Below are positions 23,104 to 36,531 of a DNA stretch of 64,000 nt, piece by piece (the first letter of the stretch is position 1; each line of letters opens with the position of its first letter). The DNA comes from Cubamyces lactineus (Eukaryota; Basidiomycota; Agaricomycetes; Polyporales; Polyporaceae). The notes beneath the pieces were generated by a model. The model did not search any database. It was not told the DNA's origin and was given only the letters and a program-made list of their open reading frames with translations. Position numbers and translations under genes: made by a program. The stretch is from positions 2,914,001 to 2,978,000 of the forward strand of contig JACDTU010000001.1 in NCBI GenBank assembly GCA_022376465.1. The letters run 5' to 3'.

Positions 23104-25043
23104 TGAGTGCTGGTCTTGCAGAATCCAGATGCAATGCTCAACCCGTTGTTCAGCGGTGAATGATTTGCACTACCACCCTCAGACATGGATGGCACGTTGA
23201 AGTACGGTGCTGTCTTCTGGTGCATGGCGTGATGTAGTGCGCGTAGTAGAGGTGAACTGAAGCTCGTCGCGCTAGTGCTATCATCCGTCAATGCATATGC
23301 AATCCCATCGATGCATCCCCTCTGATGCGTGCTCACCTAACAAATCCTGCTCTGAACCACATGCATTTGTTTGCGCCTTCAGCCACTCATTCTGTGAAAG
23401 AGATCATAGGTTTAGTTTATGATTGCACGACCTCGGTAGGATCGACGCCTCAGATATTCCGGGTGTCGTCAATTCGACTTGCGATCTCAGAGAATGCGCG
23501 ATGCGGCACGAAATGCGCGAGGGCGAGAGTTTGAGCCCTCGCGTTGGCATCGTTTCCGAACCTTGGCCAGTGAGCCAGGTACAACAAAGACTCGCGGACT
23601 CGCGAACACGGTATCACCCGGGCTGTTGGAGGCATGAGTGAACACTATCAAGCCTGGTGCCAGACCAAAGGTCTCGTTGATCATATCTATGGAATCGTGG
23701 TTAGTCTCAGCCATGCATTTATAGTTAAGAGGCGTTCCAAGTCGATTCAGATGGTGTTGGTTCTGTGAAATTGACGAGAAAGAGAGAGAGAGAAGCCGCT
23801 ATCTGGTTGTGACTGTGCCATACACAAGCGCCGCCCGCGCGCTTTACGCATGTAGGCCAGCCAGCCCGCGAGTCCTACGTAGGGATCGACGATGTGGGCG
23901 TCTATGTACCACCACCCTGACTAACTTGATGTACTACAGAGCGTGAGCAGAGGAAGGTGACGATAAACATGCTTTATGTAGGACTTTACTGTAGCACCAA
24001 AGACGATGTCGAAGGCTGACTTAGTATTATCGCACTGGAAATGCGGGGTAGGAAAGAGATGGAGGATTGCATAAGCGCCCGTCATGGAAGGAAGGCGGTG
24101 TGGGTGGCAGGCGCAGCAGCGGATTTATCAAGTTCAGAACTTCATGTATCGATCGCCGTTGCGGCCATTCTCTCAGCTTTGAATGCGCAGTCGGCCTTTA
24201 CGGCCGCGCCACGGGTATATACACCCCAGGACCGGCTGATTCATAATCCAGCTCTGGAGGAGTGCGCTGGCCGGCGTGTGACCCCCTCGAGCCGTCTGAG
24301 TGCCCAGAGCGTCCGCCATCGAGCCGAGTCGAATGCAATGTTCCCTGCACGCTTCAAGACCGTGCCTTGTACACCGAAGCTTTTCTCAAGGGCCCCCGTT
24401 CGCAGCTCAAGGCGGTGCATCGTCTTTGTTTCCGCTCCTTCACTACGTACATCCATCTACGCCTCTCGTCACCAAGCAGTGTCCCTCCGGATCCAAGCTC
24501 TGAACCTGCTCTCTCTCGCTCTTGCTCTCTCTTTCATTCGACTGCTCTAGGACCCTTCCCCGCGCGCTGCTCGCATTGACTGCGGGACTTAACACCCCGA
24601 TACCTTACTGCAACCTCGTAAACTGCTAGCTTCATATCTACTTGCTTAGCCGAGCTTCGATCCACCAAAACCTCTGCCCAAGTGCTTGACGCGATCGACC
24701 TGAACACCTATGTCCGGATTCGACGACTTATGCGCGTGCCTTGCCACCTGCTGTAGCTGTTTCTGTGAGCACCCCCGTCTCCTGCCCTGTGTTTCTTGCA
24801 CGAAAGCGGCAGTTGTGCTATCAGTATTCTTACTAACGCTCTTGTGACCTTTGTTCTCAGTCATTGGGTGCAACGAAGCGTCAGGGCTATGGTGTTTCTA
24901 TAGTGAGTGCCTCTCTTAGCATCGCTCTGCCCCACCAGCGCACCGCACGCGACCTCTCGATCGCGAGGTTGTAGTCCTAGCTTCCAAACTCATAGCGCCC
25001 TCCGTCTACCATAGGTTCATGCTCGTGCCGCTCGCGCCGCGGG
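23104..25043. other. Intergenic region, possible 5' leader of the next gene
   Basis: About 1.9 kb. TATATA at 24216-24221 and a CT-rich run near 24509-24540 look promoter-like. A possible leader intron runs from about 24768 (gtgagc) to 24861 (ttctcag). Open frames of up to 169 codons near 24041-24550 have no recognisable content. No gene is claimed. Confidence 0.35.
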
Positions 25044-25916
25044 ATGGACGACAACGACTTTGAACGCACCGTCGAAGAGCTCTACGCCTCCAACAAAGGG
25101 CTCGAGGCCGGGCACGACGGCACCGCCCACGTCGTCGAGCTCCAACCTCGCAGCGGTCGCGGACGACGCGGCGAGCCCAGCGCATCCTCGCCCTCCGGCT
25201 CAGACCCTTCTGCCGACCCCCTCGTCCGCGGCCAGCTGCAGAGCACACAACCGGCGCCTCGCCCGTCGATGGAAGCGCCCCCGAGACGCTCAGCTGACGA
25301 GGCACAGGGCGCGGACCACGAGCGGTCGCGCGAGCGCGCGGCGGGGGAGTCCCGCACGGAACGCAAGGAGCGCACGCGCGAGTGGGTGCACGCGCATAGC
25401 GTGTCCGAGCCGAAGCCCCAGCCCCAGTCTCAGTCACAGCCTCTCGCGGACGGCTCTCGTGCGCGCTCGCGCTCGCGTTCTCGCCAGGGTGAAAACCGCG
25501 ATGAGGGCCACCGGGACCACCAGCGGAGTCAGAGCCATCCGGAGCCGGGCACGGCGCGTACACCCCAGGGCTCGATGCGCAGCCGGAACGGAGAGCGACA
25601 GGTGCTAGGACACGCTCAGCAGCCCAGCGACGCGCAGGCGTACGTCCACGCTGTCGAACGCGCCTGGAAGCGATCCGAGGAGGACGTGCGGCCGGGCGAG
25701 GCTGATGCTGCCGATCGGGTTCGGGACGACGCGCCTGTGCAGGACGTCCCGGAGGAGAGTAAAGGCGTGGTGTATACAAAAGTGTCGGCGTCGCCGCCGC
25801 GCCTCGATATCCCTGCAAGCTTGAGGCCAGGACGGCCGGACTCGTGGATGGTCCCTGCCCCCGCCCAGCCAAAGTCGTTGCCGTCGCTGCCGGCAGCCGG
25901 CGATGCTCAATCCTGA
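25044..25916 (+). CDS. Low-complexity Ser/Arg/Pro-rich unknown protein, 290 aa
   Basis: A single uninterrupted frame with good fungal codon bias (C or G in third positions) and an acceptable start context. It begins MDDNDFERTVEELYASNKGL and continues with Arg/Ser/Pro/Gln-rich, charged, probably disordered sequence, including Gln-Ser repeats (PQPQSQSQP) and an RS-like stretch (RARSRSRSR). No domain, signal peptide or membrane segment is seen. The RS-like stretch could suggest an RNA-binding or nuclear protein, but that is weak. A 288-codon frame on the opposite strand is also open because of the base composition. I prefer the plus strand because of its codon bias and its acidic, structured-looking N-terminus. 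Confidence 0.5.
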   Translation: MDDNDFERTVEELYASNKGLEAGHDGTAHVVELQPRSGRGRRGEPSASSPSGSDPSADPLVRGQLQSTQPAPRPSMEAPPRRSADEAQGADHERSRERAAGESRTERKERTREWVHAHSVSEPKPQPQSQSQPLADGSRARSRSRSRQGENRDEGHRDHQRSQSHPEPGTARTPQGSMRSRNGERQVLGHAQQPSDAQAYVHAVERAWKRSEEDVRPGEADAADRVRDDAPVQDVPEESKGVVYTKVSASPPRLDIPASLRPGRPDSWMVPAPAQPKSLPSLPAAGDAQS

Positions 25917-26558
25917 GCTCAGGGAAATTCGAAGAGGTCGTGGGGTTGTGGGTGGTTATATTATGAAGGGGGGAAGTTCAATCACGGTTGTCGGACATCT
26001 TCACACACATCGTTCACGGACGTCGCGGGTCGAATATAAGTATCTAAATCTCACGGACTGGGTTGGTCGCTACGTACGTACTGCTACTGCTACTCACACG
26101 CTCGCTATGCTTCAGGCCGCGTACACTGGTGTGTACACGCGCGGCGCTATGTTGGGCATCTCTGTCTCGCCGGGTTTTGCGTCGCTCTCTGCTATCGTAT
26201 ATTGTTTACTCTGCATTCTTCCGAAACATACATATAGTTTGTCCGCTCACGCGTTAGTCGCGCCGCGCAGAAGCCACCGGCAAGATGCTACAGTGACCCT
26301 CATCCTCGAGAACTCGAATACTAACGCCTCAGTGCAGTTCGCGTCGACTGAGCGGTCGCGACGCGCTCCCGCGGGTACCATCACAGTCAGTCACGCTCAC
26401 GGCACGCACCGTCACGTTGCGTCACGCTGTACTTGGGTAAAGCAAGCGCTTATTACCGAGCGTGCAGGCTGCCTCCAGTCGACTCTCCTTCCCCTCGGTG
26501 GCACGACCCAACCTCATTTCCTAGATCGACGACCTCCATACAAACGAACACGAGAGAC
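25917..26558. other. Intergenic, promoter side of Rbx1
   Basis: About 640 bp with a short TACGTACG/CTACTG repeat near 26070-26095. No gene is seen. Confidence 0.5.
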
Positions 26559-28330
<1,772 letters not shown>

Positions 28331-31300
28331 TCAGTGGCGGACGCGCTTCCGCCGGATCTGAATCTCAGACACCTCTGATTCCTGGGAGGCAGCGGGCGGA
28401 GGCACGTTCTCGTCTCCCTCGTCATCGTTCCCTGCGGAGTCGCGTGGGTGCCCGTCGGATTCGTCCTCGTCGTCCGATCGCGCGCGCTTCCGCGACGCTT
28501 TGGGTGTCTCGAGGACCTCTGGCTCCTCAGGTGCGGCAGACTCCCGTATTGACGAAAGAGGTGTGAGAGAACGGGAGGAACGACCGGGTGTTGGCGATGG
28601 TGAGCGGGTCGGGGACTTGGATGGGGACTGGGTCGCGGGCTTGCTTGGTGATGCGCCCTTCCGCACGGGACGTGGTCGAGGGCGCGCCTTCGGGGTCTGG
28701 ACAGCGGCGGGGGGCTCGTTCTCATCTCCGGTCACACCGCCCTCGTCCTCGGTCATATGGCCGTTGCGAGCGGGACCCTCCGCTTCTACGTCTTCCATAT
28801 CGCTTCGTCCTCCGCCCTCCTCGTCGGTCGTGACAAGTTCGGCGCTGATAGCATCCTTGCGCTTCCTTCCCCTGCCGCCGGGACCTGATGGGTGCTGCCT
28901 CAGCTTTCGTTCGTTGCGGATCTAGTGATGGGCAAGATACAGACCTTTCTCTTTGGACATGGCGGTCGCCAGCCTCTTCTCGTACGCCCGATAGGGCTCC
29001 CAGAACTTGGATGTTGGCGAAATCTCGACCTTCGACTGAGCGATGACATTGTCGAGATGGGCCTTGCTGCTCACGTCCGATCAATCGCTGTCTACCAAGG
29101 ACGGGCCAACGAAAGCACTCACATCTTCAGCGCATCTCGTTGATCGATAGACGATAATAAGGGTAGTAGGACGCGGAAGAATATGATGCACTTGTTGCGT
29201 GCCTTCTTATTCTTCGCGTTGTCGTACGCAGCGAGTCGCTTCCCGACCCAGTTGAGCGAAGTCGTGTGGATGTCGACAACATACTTGCTATCCAGCCTGC
29301 GCACCACAGAGAGCTGCGCGCCGCGGATCAGGAGACAAGCGGAGAGTGCCTTGGCAAGGGCAATGGCGTGCTCTTCGGTATCCACGACAGAGTCGAGATA
29401 GAGCGTGAAGGACTACGGTATCACTTGTCAGCCACTGTAACAGCGACGGCAGCATTGATTCTCACCTCTTGCAGTGCTTGGCAAATGATAGCCACGACCG
29501 CTTCTCCGTTGTCCTTGTACATACCCTCTTCACGCAGGATCTCCACGACGACCTTGGAGCACAGATCGAATGTTGGCCCAAGCCGACCATAATGTGCCAA
29601 GACTGTCGCCGAATGCTTGAAATGGATGACGCCGGCGCGTATGGCACGAAGGAATGTTGTGACAACACCGATGAAGACGTACTCCTTTTCCAGCTGAGTT
29701 CGGGACTCGAGGTGTGGAGCTGGATAGACATCGGTTACCGTCGGTACGTCGATTGGCACGAGTATAACTTACACGGTGACTTCGACTTGACTGCGGCCTT
29801 GCCCTTACCATGTCGACCCTTCTTGCCCTTGACTGGCTCCTCGGGCTCGGATTGTTCGTCTTCATCCCCGCTGCCTTCGTCACTGCGCTCTGGATCCTCC
29901 TCGGAGGGCTCCGCAATCTCCTCCGCGTAGCGTTCAATTTCTGCCTGAACGAAACCCGCACAGCGGTATTGGACTTCATCATCGAGTGACAGGGGAAGGG
30001 CTGCGGTGGGCAACCTGGTACCATCGGGCATGGTGGTCTCTGATGGACAGAACAGGATGTGCAGTGTGAGCAGGTTTTGGAAGGCCTGTGGCGCGACATA
30101 TCAGCCCTGCTGAATGCTGAATCTATGCAAACAACGCACCGCTCGTCGGACGCCTTCGACAGTATTTGACTGCGTGCCAACCGCAAACTCAACCAACTTC
30201 TCTAGGAGCGAGTCCCTTTCTTCCTTGAGTTTGTCGCGGAATTGCAGCTCTTCGGGAGTAAGCTCAGCTCCAGCAGGAAGACCACGAGCTTTCCACATAA
30301 TATGCAGAGTAAGTAGCTGCAAGGCACGATCCACCATCTGTATCCCGGAGCGTCAGCTTTGTTGCGTAAGGATTGACTAGCTCCTTACCATCTCTTCCTC
30401 TTTGTACCCTAGCCTACCTCGCTCAGCTAGTGCGCTGACAATGTCCCAAGCGCTGCTTTGCTTTCCGCCTTCGTCTTCCTCCATCCAAGTAGTCATGTCT
30501 CGGATACCAGCCAAGGCAGCCAACCGTGCACAGATAGCCCCTAGAGAGAGAACCTCATCCTCGGTGAAGGATGCTACCTCGATCTCATCCCGCCCAGCGA
30601 TAGCGTCCCGAAGAGATGTTGACAACTCATCCTCGAGCTCAAGGATTTTGGCGCTGTTTGTCTTCGACAGACTGGTGGCATCCATCATCCGCCGAATAGC
30701 TGCGACAGCGTTCGCCAGCACAACAGGAGATGAGTGGGAGAGGAATTGTTTCGTGACATCCTCCCACAGACTGGAGTACGCCTTCCGACACGTTCAAGAT
30801 GTCATTCAGCCCTGTTACTCCGCTGATGATACATATGGCACACACCGTCATCATCCTCATCTCCAGATACATATCCAAATTCATCAGTTGAGGGATGAGT
30901 AGGACGTCTGATATCCTTCGCTCGTCCGTCTGGTGCTTGACAAATAATTGTGGGAGCGCTTTGATCAGCGCGCGAGTGATGTCCGAGGAGGTCGTTCCCT
31001 CATCCGGCTGGAGCATATTTGAGTGAGGCGTGGTGCGAGAGGCGCAAAATAGACGGTACCTTCTTAGCATTTGCAGCGTCAGTCAGTGCCTTGCGTATAG
31101 ATGCAACTAGAAGTTCCAGGAGAACCGCTTCTTCTACTTCCTCCAAGCGCCACGCCTCGTCGACGGCCGAGTCGCCAGCGGTCTGTTTACCTTTCCCTCG
31201 TGATGTGGGACGGGAGCCTTCCTCACCTGCGGCAGAGTGATCCAGGAGAAGTACGTCCAGCAGAGCCTCCCAGTCTCGTACGGGTTCCACCTCATCCCAG

Positions 31301-33295
31301 AGAGCCTCCACGACCAATGCGATGCGCCCTTTAGGATTCGACCCTACCAACGAAGCCACTTCCTTGGCGCGTACACGTTTCGAAGTGCCTTCGCCGAGGT
31401 CCATGCCATCCTCAGAATCACCGTCGCTCTGGGCATGAGATTTATCGAGAGCACGACTCCAGGTGACGAGGAGCATCCCTAACGCCTTGACGCCTGCCTT
31501 TTGCTTGTCAGAGTCTGACGGCCTCCGCCCTACGAGTCGCTCCTCGACTGTCTCATCCCAGACACCTTTCACGAATCCGCTCACGGCCCTGCGAACACGT
31601 GCCTCTTCGTCGAAGACCAACAGGCAAAGTTGTTGACGCTGTTCGTCCTCCAGGAGACCATGACCGTCGATGGTCTGCAGCACCTGTACGACAGCAACAC
31701 GCACGCTTAGCTCGATATCACCGACGGCCATCTCAACAAGGCGTGGCTTGAAGCGTTCTGTGAAGTGTTGCAAGGCCGCTGCACCGATATATGCTGTTTG
31801 TTCGTATGCGAGCGCGAGCGCACGGACTGCCTCTAATCGTACTTGCGTGTGCGCGTCGGATAGAACCCAGCCAACGTAGCGCAGATATGCGCCATCTAGG
31901 AAGTGCCCAGGATATTTCTTGAACCATAGGCCCATGGCACGGACGCATTCAGCACGGATATTGGGATCCAAGTCACGGTACCGATGAACGAATACGCTAC
32001 GTGTACGCACTGAGCGCCAGCTTTGGCTATGAAGGATGTTCACTCACCCATCAACAAACTCCTTTAGGAATTCCGCTAGCTTGGAACGACGCTCGCGCAC
32101 TTCTGCGGCTTTCTTCTCGAGTTCGGTCTCCCGTGCACTCCCACCCTTTGCCTTGTTGCCTGCCGCCTTGCGTTTCCGTTCGCCTTCACGTTGTCGGCTA
32201 ACCACCTCTGCTTCCTTCTCTACGGCAGCAGCAACATCACAGAGCGCTGTTTCCACTTCGAGCGCAATGACAGTGGCGGTGTGGCGGAAGCTTCGGAGTT
32301 GGGACGAAGACATAGCGATCACCCAGGTTTGCAAAGTTGGCATGAGGTCGGATGTGTATAAGGAGCCAAGTTCGGCTGACGAGATGATGAGCCGTTCAAG
32401 GAACTCAGATAGCGACTTTCTGAATTTCTTGAACATCGGAAGCTTCGACGTTAATGGGTAGATTGGGGTATCGTCCTACAAGCGAGGTCGGAGAGGAAAT
32501 GGACGCGAAGAGGGAACGGCTCACCTTCTTCAGTGCTTCCGTGAAGTCGTCCAAGGCGTCAACGACTCCATCATAGTCTACTACACGGTCTTCATCCACA
32601 GAGTCGTTGCATCCACAAGAACGCAGGACGCAATTGATCAACAAGGCTAGACTAGGGCCTGGGGAGCTCGAGAGTGATTCTAGAAAGTCTTCTGCTGTAG
32701 ACTGTAGCGCAGCGGAGGGGTTCATGATAGCATCTTCGCGTTTGTTGCAGTGAGATGTCGGTATAGTCATGCATGACGAAACACGTACTGAATAACGCGT
32801 TATCCCCAGAAATCTTACTCTCCTTAGCCACTCTGTCGGCGTCATATTCTCCCTCGCCGTCGGTATGCTTTCCTCTCCGTGCTGCGGCTTTCCTTGGCTT
32901 GGCCTGCCCCGTAGCCTTCGTGTTGTTACGTTTTGTAGTAGCTGCTTTCGGCACGCGAGGTTTCTTGGGTACTGGAGCGGCCTTCGCCTTGCGCTTCAAA
33001 GGTGCCTTGCCCTGTGGCTTCGGAGCGCGATAGTCTCCGCCCTCGGCCTCGGCCTCATCATCTGCGGGAGCATGGTCCGAGATATCACTCATCGCATCAT
33101 CTTGCTCGTTCTCTTCGTCTGTTGTCGCGTCTGTTGTCGCGTCGGACCGCTTCCTCTTGAGCAGCGAGCTGTTGACTGTGGAATGTGTCAGGTGTGGATG
33201 TTGACAGACAGGGCTACATTGCACTAACCTGAGACGAAATGTGTAGCCTTTTTGCGCTCTCTCTGCGACCGGCGAGGCTCAGCAACGTCGGCCAT
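28331..33295 (-). CDS. scc3: Cohesin subunit Scc3/STAG (Psc3, Irr1), 1437 aa
   Basis: Thirteen exons, with introns 33176-33228, 32734-32788, 32476-32524, 31997-32047, 31008-31059, 30782-30845, 30338-30388, 30086-30139, 29720-29772, 29413-29465, 29067-29122 and 28885-28944. An N-terminal acidic and basic disordered region (KPRVPKAATTKRNNTKATGQ) precedes the STAG helices (FLERLIISSAELGSLYTSDL) and the stromalin conservative domain, FVHRYRDLDPNIRAECVRAM then GLWFKKYPGHFLDGAYLRYV. HEAT-like helices and an acidic C-tail follow. Scc3/STAG binds the Scc1 kleisin and helps load cohesin on chromatin for sister-chromatid cohesion. The last intron uses acceptor atcag at 28885; a nearer tag would leave an impossible 23-base intron. 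The gene is divergent from the RSC7-like gene. Confidence 0.92.
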
Positions 33296-33805
33296 GGCGC
33301 GAACGAAAGAGGAAGGTGTCGGTTGTGGTCAAGTTACGGCTACACAAGACGCGCTCGCGCGCGCGACCGTGTCGTGGTGGCTGCACAGTCACGGTAACTG
33401 TCACGCGTTCGACCAGAGCCCAGTGAATGTGATTCAACATGCTGATTCACATCAACGACCCGACGCCCCATATTCCGCCAGATTTTACGAGAGCTGGATC
33501 TCCACTCCTCATTGTGTTTGAAGGATTGTACACATATATGCTGTCCGGGTTTCCACATACTGTCGCGGTAGATGCACGTCGGCCGGATGTGTCACGCATT
33601 GTGACTGGAGTAGTAGTAGTAGTAGTAGTATAATTTCAAAGGTACGCATTGTGACTGGAGAATGCAGATGCGCGACGCGCGTGAAACGTCAGAACGCGTC
33701 TCTTCGCTCTGTTCTTCAGCCACCTTCCCGTGCGCATGCCCTCTTCGCTGTAGTGTTCATCCTGCTTTTACCTCCCTTGGCACCTTCGAACCTTTCAAGT
33801 GTGCT
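33296..33805. promoter_or_regulatory. Divergent promoter region of SCC3 and the RSC7-like gene
   Basis: 510 bp between the two start codons, containing a GTA microsatellite flanked by 17 bp direct repeats (separate entries). Two chromatin genes share it, so co-regulation is possible but inferred. Confidence 0.4.
33594..33660. repeat. 17 bp direct repeats flanking a (TAG)n microsatellite
   Basis: The 17-mer acgcattgtgactggag occurs at 33594-33610 and again at 33644-33660. The first copy is followed at once by about 20 bases of TAG repeats (33611-33630). Confidence 0.85.
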
Positions 33806-35672
33806 ATGGCACCAACTACACCGTCTAGGCGATCCGGAGGCAAAATCATCATTAAACCTCGGCGAACTCGCGTTGCTGCACTGCGAGAAGAGGAGGAAGG
33901 CTCCGTTGATGGGGAGGATACTGCTCCAGAGGAGACGGACGATGTACAAACAGGCCCCTCGCGTAGCGTCACCGAATCTGTACCACAGACACCTGCCGCT
34001 GACGAAGATGATGAGGAACCCATAGATGTCGACAACGACGACGAAGAAGCCGATCCGAGTGTTCAGGCGGACAGTCCGGAGGGCGACGAACAAGTTGACG
34101 ATGGGGCGGGCGAAGGCGAAGACAGCGTCCCTGTAAAACGTCCCCGAGGACGCCCGCGGGGTCGCCCGCGAGGCTCTGGTGCGGGCACACCCCGCGGACG
34201 GGGGCGAGGGAGGGGCAGAGGTCGCGGAAGGGGACGAGGCATCACCATCAAATTACCCAAACGCGGCGCGGAGGATAGCCCCGAGATTTCTGAACTTCCG
34301 GATGGTGCGGAGGGCTTCATACAAGACGAGAGCGAAGGTCCGATGGGTGGAGGAAAGCCCTTCAAGCGCATACTGGGCAAGATATACATCATGGAAGGGG
34401 ACGAATATGTAACAGACGATGATCCTAAAGGTGACACCAAGATAGACATCAACGGGAACCTACTGGGAGGTAAGTTTAACGTGTATGCGGACTGGGTGCA
34501 TTATTCTAAGGCGACCCTAGGCAGGAGGTTCAAAGCACAGACATTCGTCCTACCCAATCGTCATCCGGAGCGCAAATATATGCTGGCCATCGACGCCGCG
34601 CGTACTTCTGGATTCCGAGACTCGCTATACTACTTCCGTCGAAATCCGCTTGCGCTCAAACTCAACGCGACACAGTGGGAGAAGGAATATCTCATTGAGC
34701 AAGGCAAGCTGGGTTCTCATCTAAAGACGCGCAGCGTCACTTTAGTGACCGCACGCAGCGCATACAAGCTGCACGGCGCAAAAATGCTTCTCGGTAAGCG
34801 GAATTTTTGCTGTCGTACGTCTCCATATTCCGGTGTTCATCGCGCGTCCAGACGGGCGGTGGGTTGTGGACGACTACTATGAGGACAAGGTATTAGAGGA
34901 AATCACCGCGAAGGGCCTAAGGCCGGGCGACCTCGTGGGCGAACTTCAGGACCCGAATGCCATGAACGAAGTGGCCGCGCTCGCGGGAGGTGCCTCCAAC
35001 GCTGCCCAGAGTAGCAAGAACGAGCGCAGCGGAGGCGGCTTTGGGATGTACCGGGCAGGCGGCCCTACGACGATCTTCGGTGGTTCGGGCTGGGGTCCAT
35101 ATAGCGATGGTCCACTCAATGCCGTCCGCAAATCTTACCTCACCCGAGAGGGAGTCAACGAGGAAAACTGGATGTACGTCGCAGCCGAGCGGACAATAGA
35201 AGCGACAAGCGACTGGGCTAAGCTTCGGAGGGAGAACCTCAAGCTCGCAGGGGGTATCTACGGAGACTTGCTTGGGGCCGAGCAGGACGCTGGGAAGGCG
35301 GAGAAGCGTGCTGCTTCGGAGGCGCCTCAAGACGACAGCAGCAGGAAGCGGCGTACGCTAGAGAGCGATCTGCCACTCGGCATTTACGAACCACAAACTG
35401 GCATCGTATTCTGTAAGTCATGTCCTCGTTGTATTCAACCATTACTGACAGTATCTGCAGATCGTTCGGACACTCAGCCAACGCGAGCACGATGGGAGGC
35501 GCTGCCCGATGGCCCAGAGAAGCGCCGAGTGCTCGGAGGCACGAAGGCTGGTGGCGGAGGATGGGGTCTTGCATGGGTCGATACCGTCATGGAGGTGCCC
35601 CCAGAGCGAGAAGATCCCTGGGCGCCTGACAGGGGACGCTACAAGGATCTCCTCAACGCTCCTTCATCATGA
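33806..35672 (+). CDS. rsc7: RSC7/Swp82-family chromatin remodelling subunit, 569 aa
   Basis: Four exons (introns 34470-34520, 34794-34851 and 35413-35460). The N-terminal third is disordered and acidic, with a run of AT-hook-like motifs (KRPRGRPRGRPRG) and a GRGRGRG repeat that could bind DNA. The conserved block KAQTFVLPNRHPERKYMLAI, DAARTSGFRDSLYYFRRNPL and WEKEYLIEQGKL is the signature of the Rsc7/Npl6 and Swp82 family, subunits of fungal RSC or SWI/SNF remodelling complexes. Downstream are WVVDDYYED and a Gly-rich stretch. The start was placed at MAPTTPSRRSGGKIIIKPRR, which follows the family; the frame is open further upstream, but that part looks non-coding. Confidence 0.88.
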
Positions 35673-36531
35673 CCTCACGACGGACGCTTCTTCGAGCGTA
35701 TATCTGTATGCCATGACCGGCACTAGTAGCTTACTGTACGTTCTGTATTCTACTCTCATCGTAGTGTTATCTACATATGTGATTCGGAGAAACGGTTTGC
35801 AGCGGCAGCGAAAGCGCATCGGCCGCTCGCCCACATTTGATTCGACAGCTTTCAGTATACTGACGTTGCGGTATAGGAGGTTCAATACCATGCAATATGG
35901 TGCTGTGAAACCATTGGTGCCGCGACATAATCGCCAATTGACCTGGAGGAACATGCGAGGGAGTGCCATGGTTCATCGATATGTCATACAGCAGGACATC
36001 TGGTAGAGGAACGCGATTGCTCGCAAGTCCATAAGAGGGATTAAGGCGAACTTATCTGCGGTTGACTATGACGAAACATACGCAACCAATTTGCAGAGTT
36101 GACAGGCCTAGTCGTTCGCGACGTTTTAGATAGCACGCAACCTGCCGTCATTTTTTGAGATCTCCAGACACCTTAGGACCGTCATGCATCACCACGGGAT
36201 TATTGAAAGCAACATAACGTAGGATATATTCAGAACTAACGAGCGACGATACATGGCAACACGAGAGACAGTGGATAATGAGAGACAGAGCACAATGATG
36301 AGATGGAGGTAACGAGCGGCAGTAAGGTATATGCACATTACACAGAGTACTGACGGACTGGCCAGCAGCCCGTGTAAGCGACATCGTCCTGCGGAAGACG
36401 TAGATAGAAGGCTCGTGGGCGAGCACTATGAGGGGAAGGACAGCGGGCAGAAGCACTAGAGTCTGAGATTGGCGTGGGGGGCGATAGTCGCGAAACTAAC
36501 AGCGTCGCGCAAAACGACGGGGCGATGGACT
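35673..36531. other. Intergenic, convergent 3' ends
   Basis: About 860 bp between the RSC7-like gene and the first FunK1 gene. Only short open frames are seen. Confidence 0.55.

Noticed and set aside
25006..25872. 288-codon minus-strand frame opposite the 290-residue unknown protein
   Set aside because: Its peptide is Arg/Pro/Ala-rich with no pattern; codon bias favours the plus strand.
28922..28944. 23-base intron in the SCC3 gene (gtctgt...ctag)
   Set aside because: Too short to splice and it gives the wrong frame; the acceptor at 28885 gives a normal 60-base intron and the right frame.
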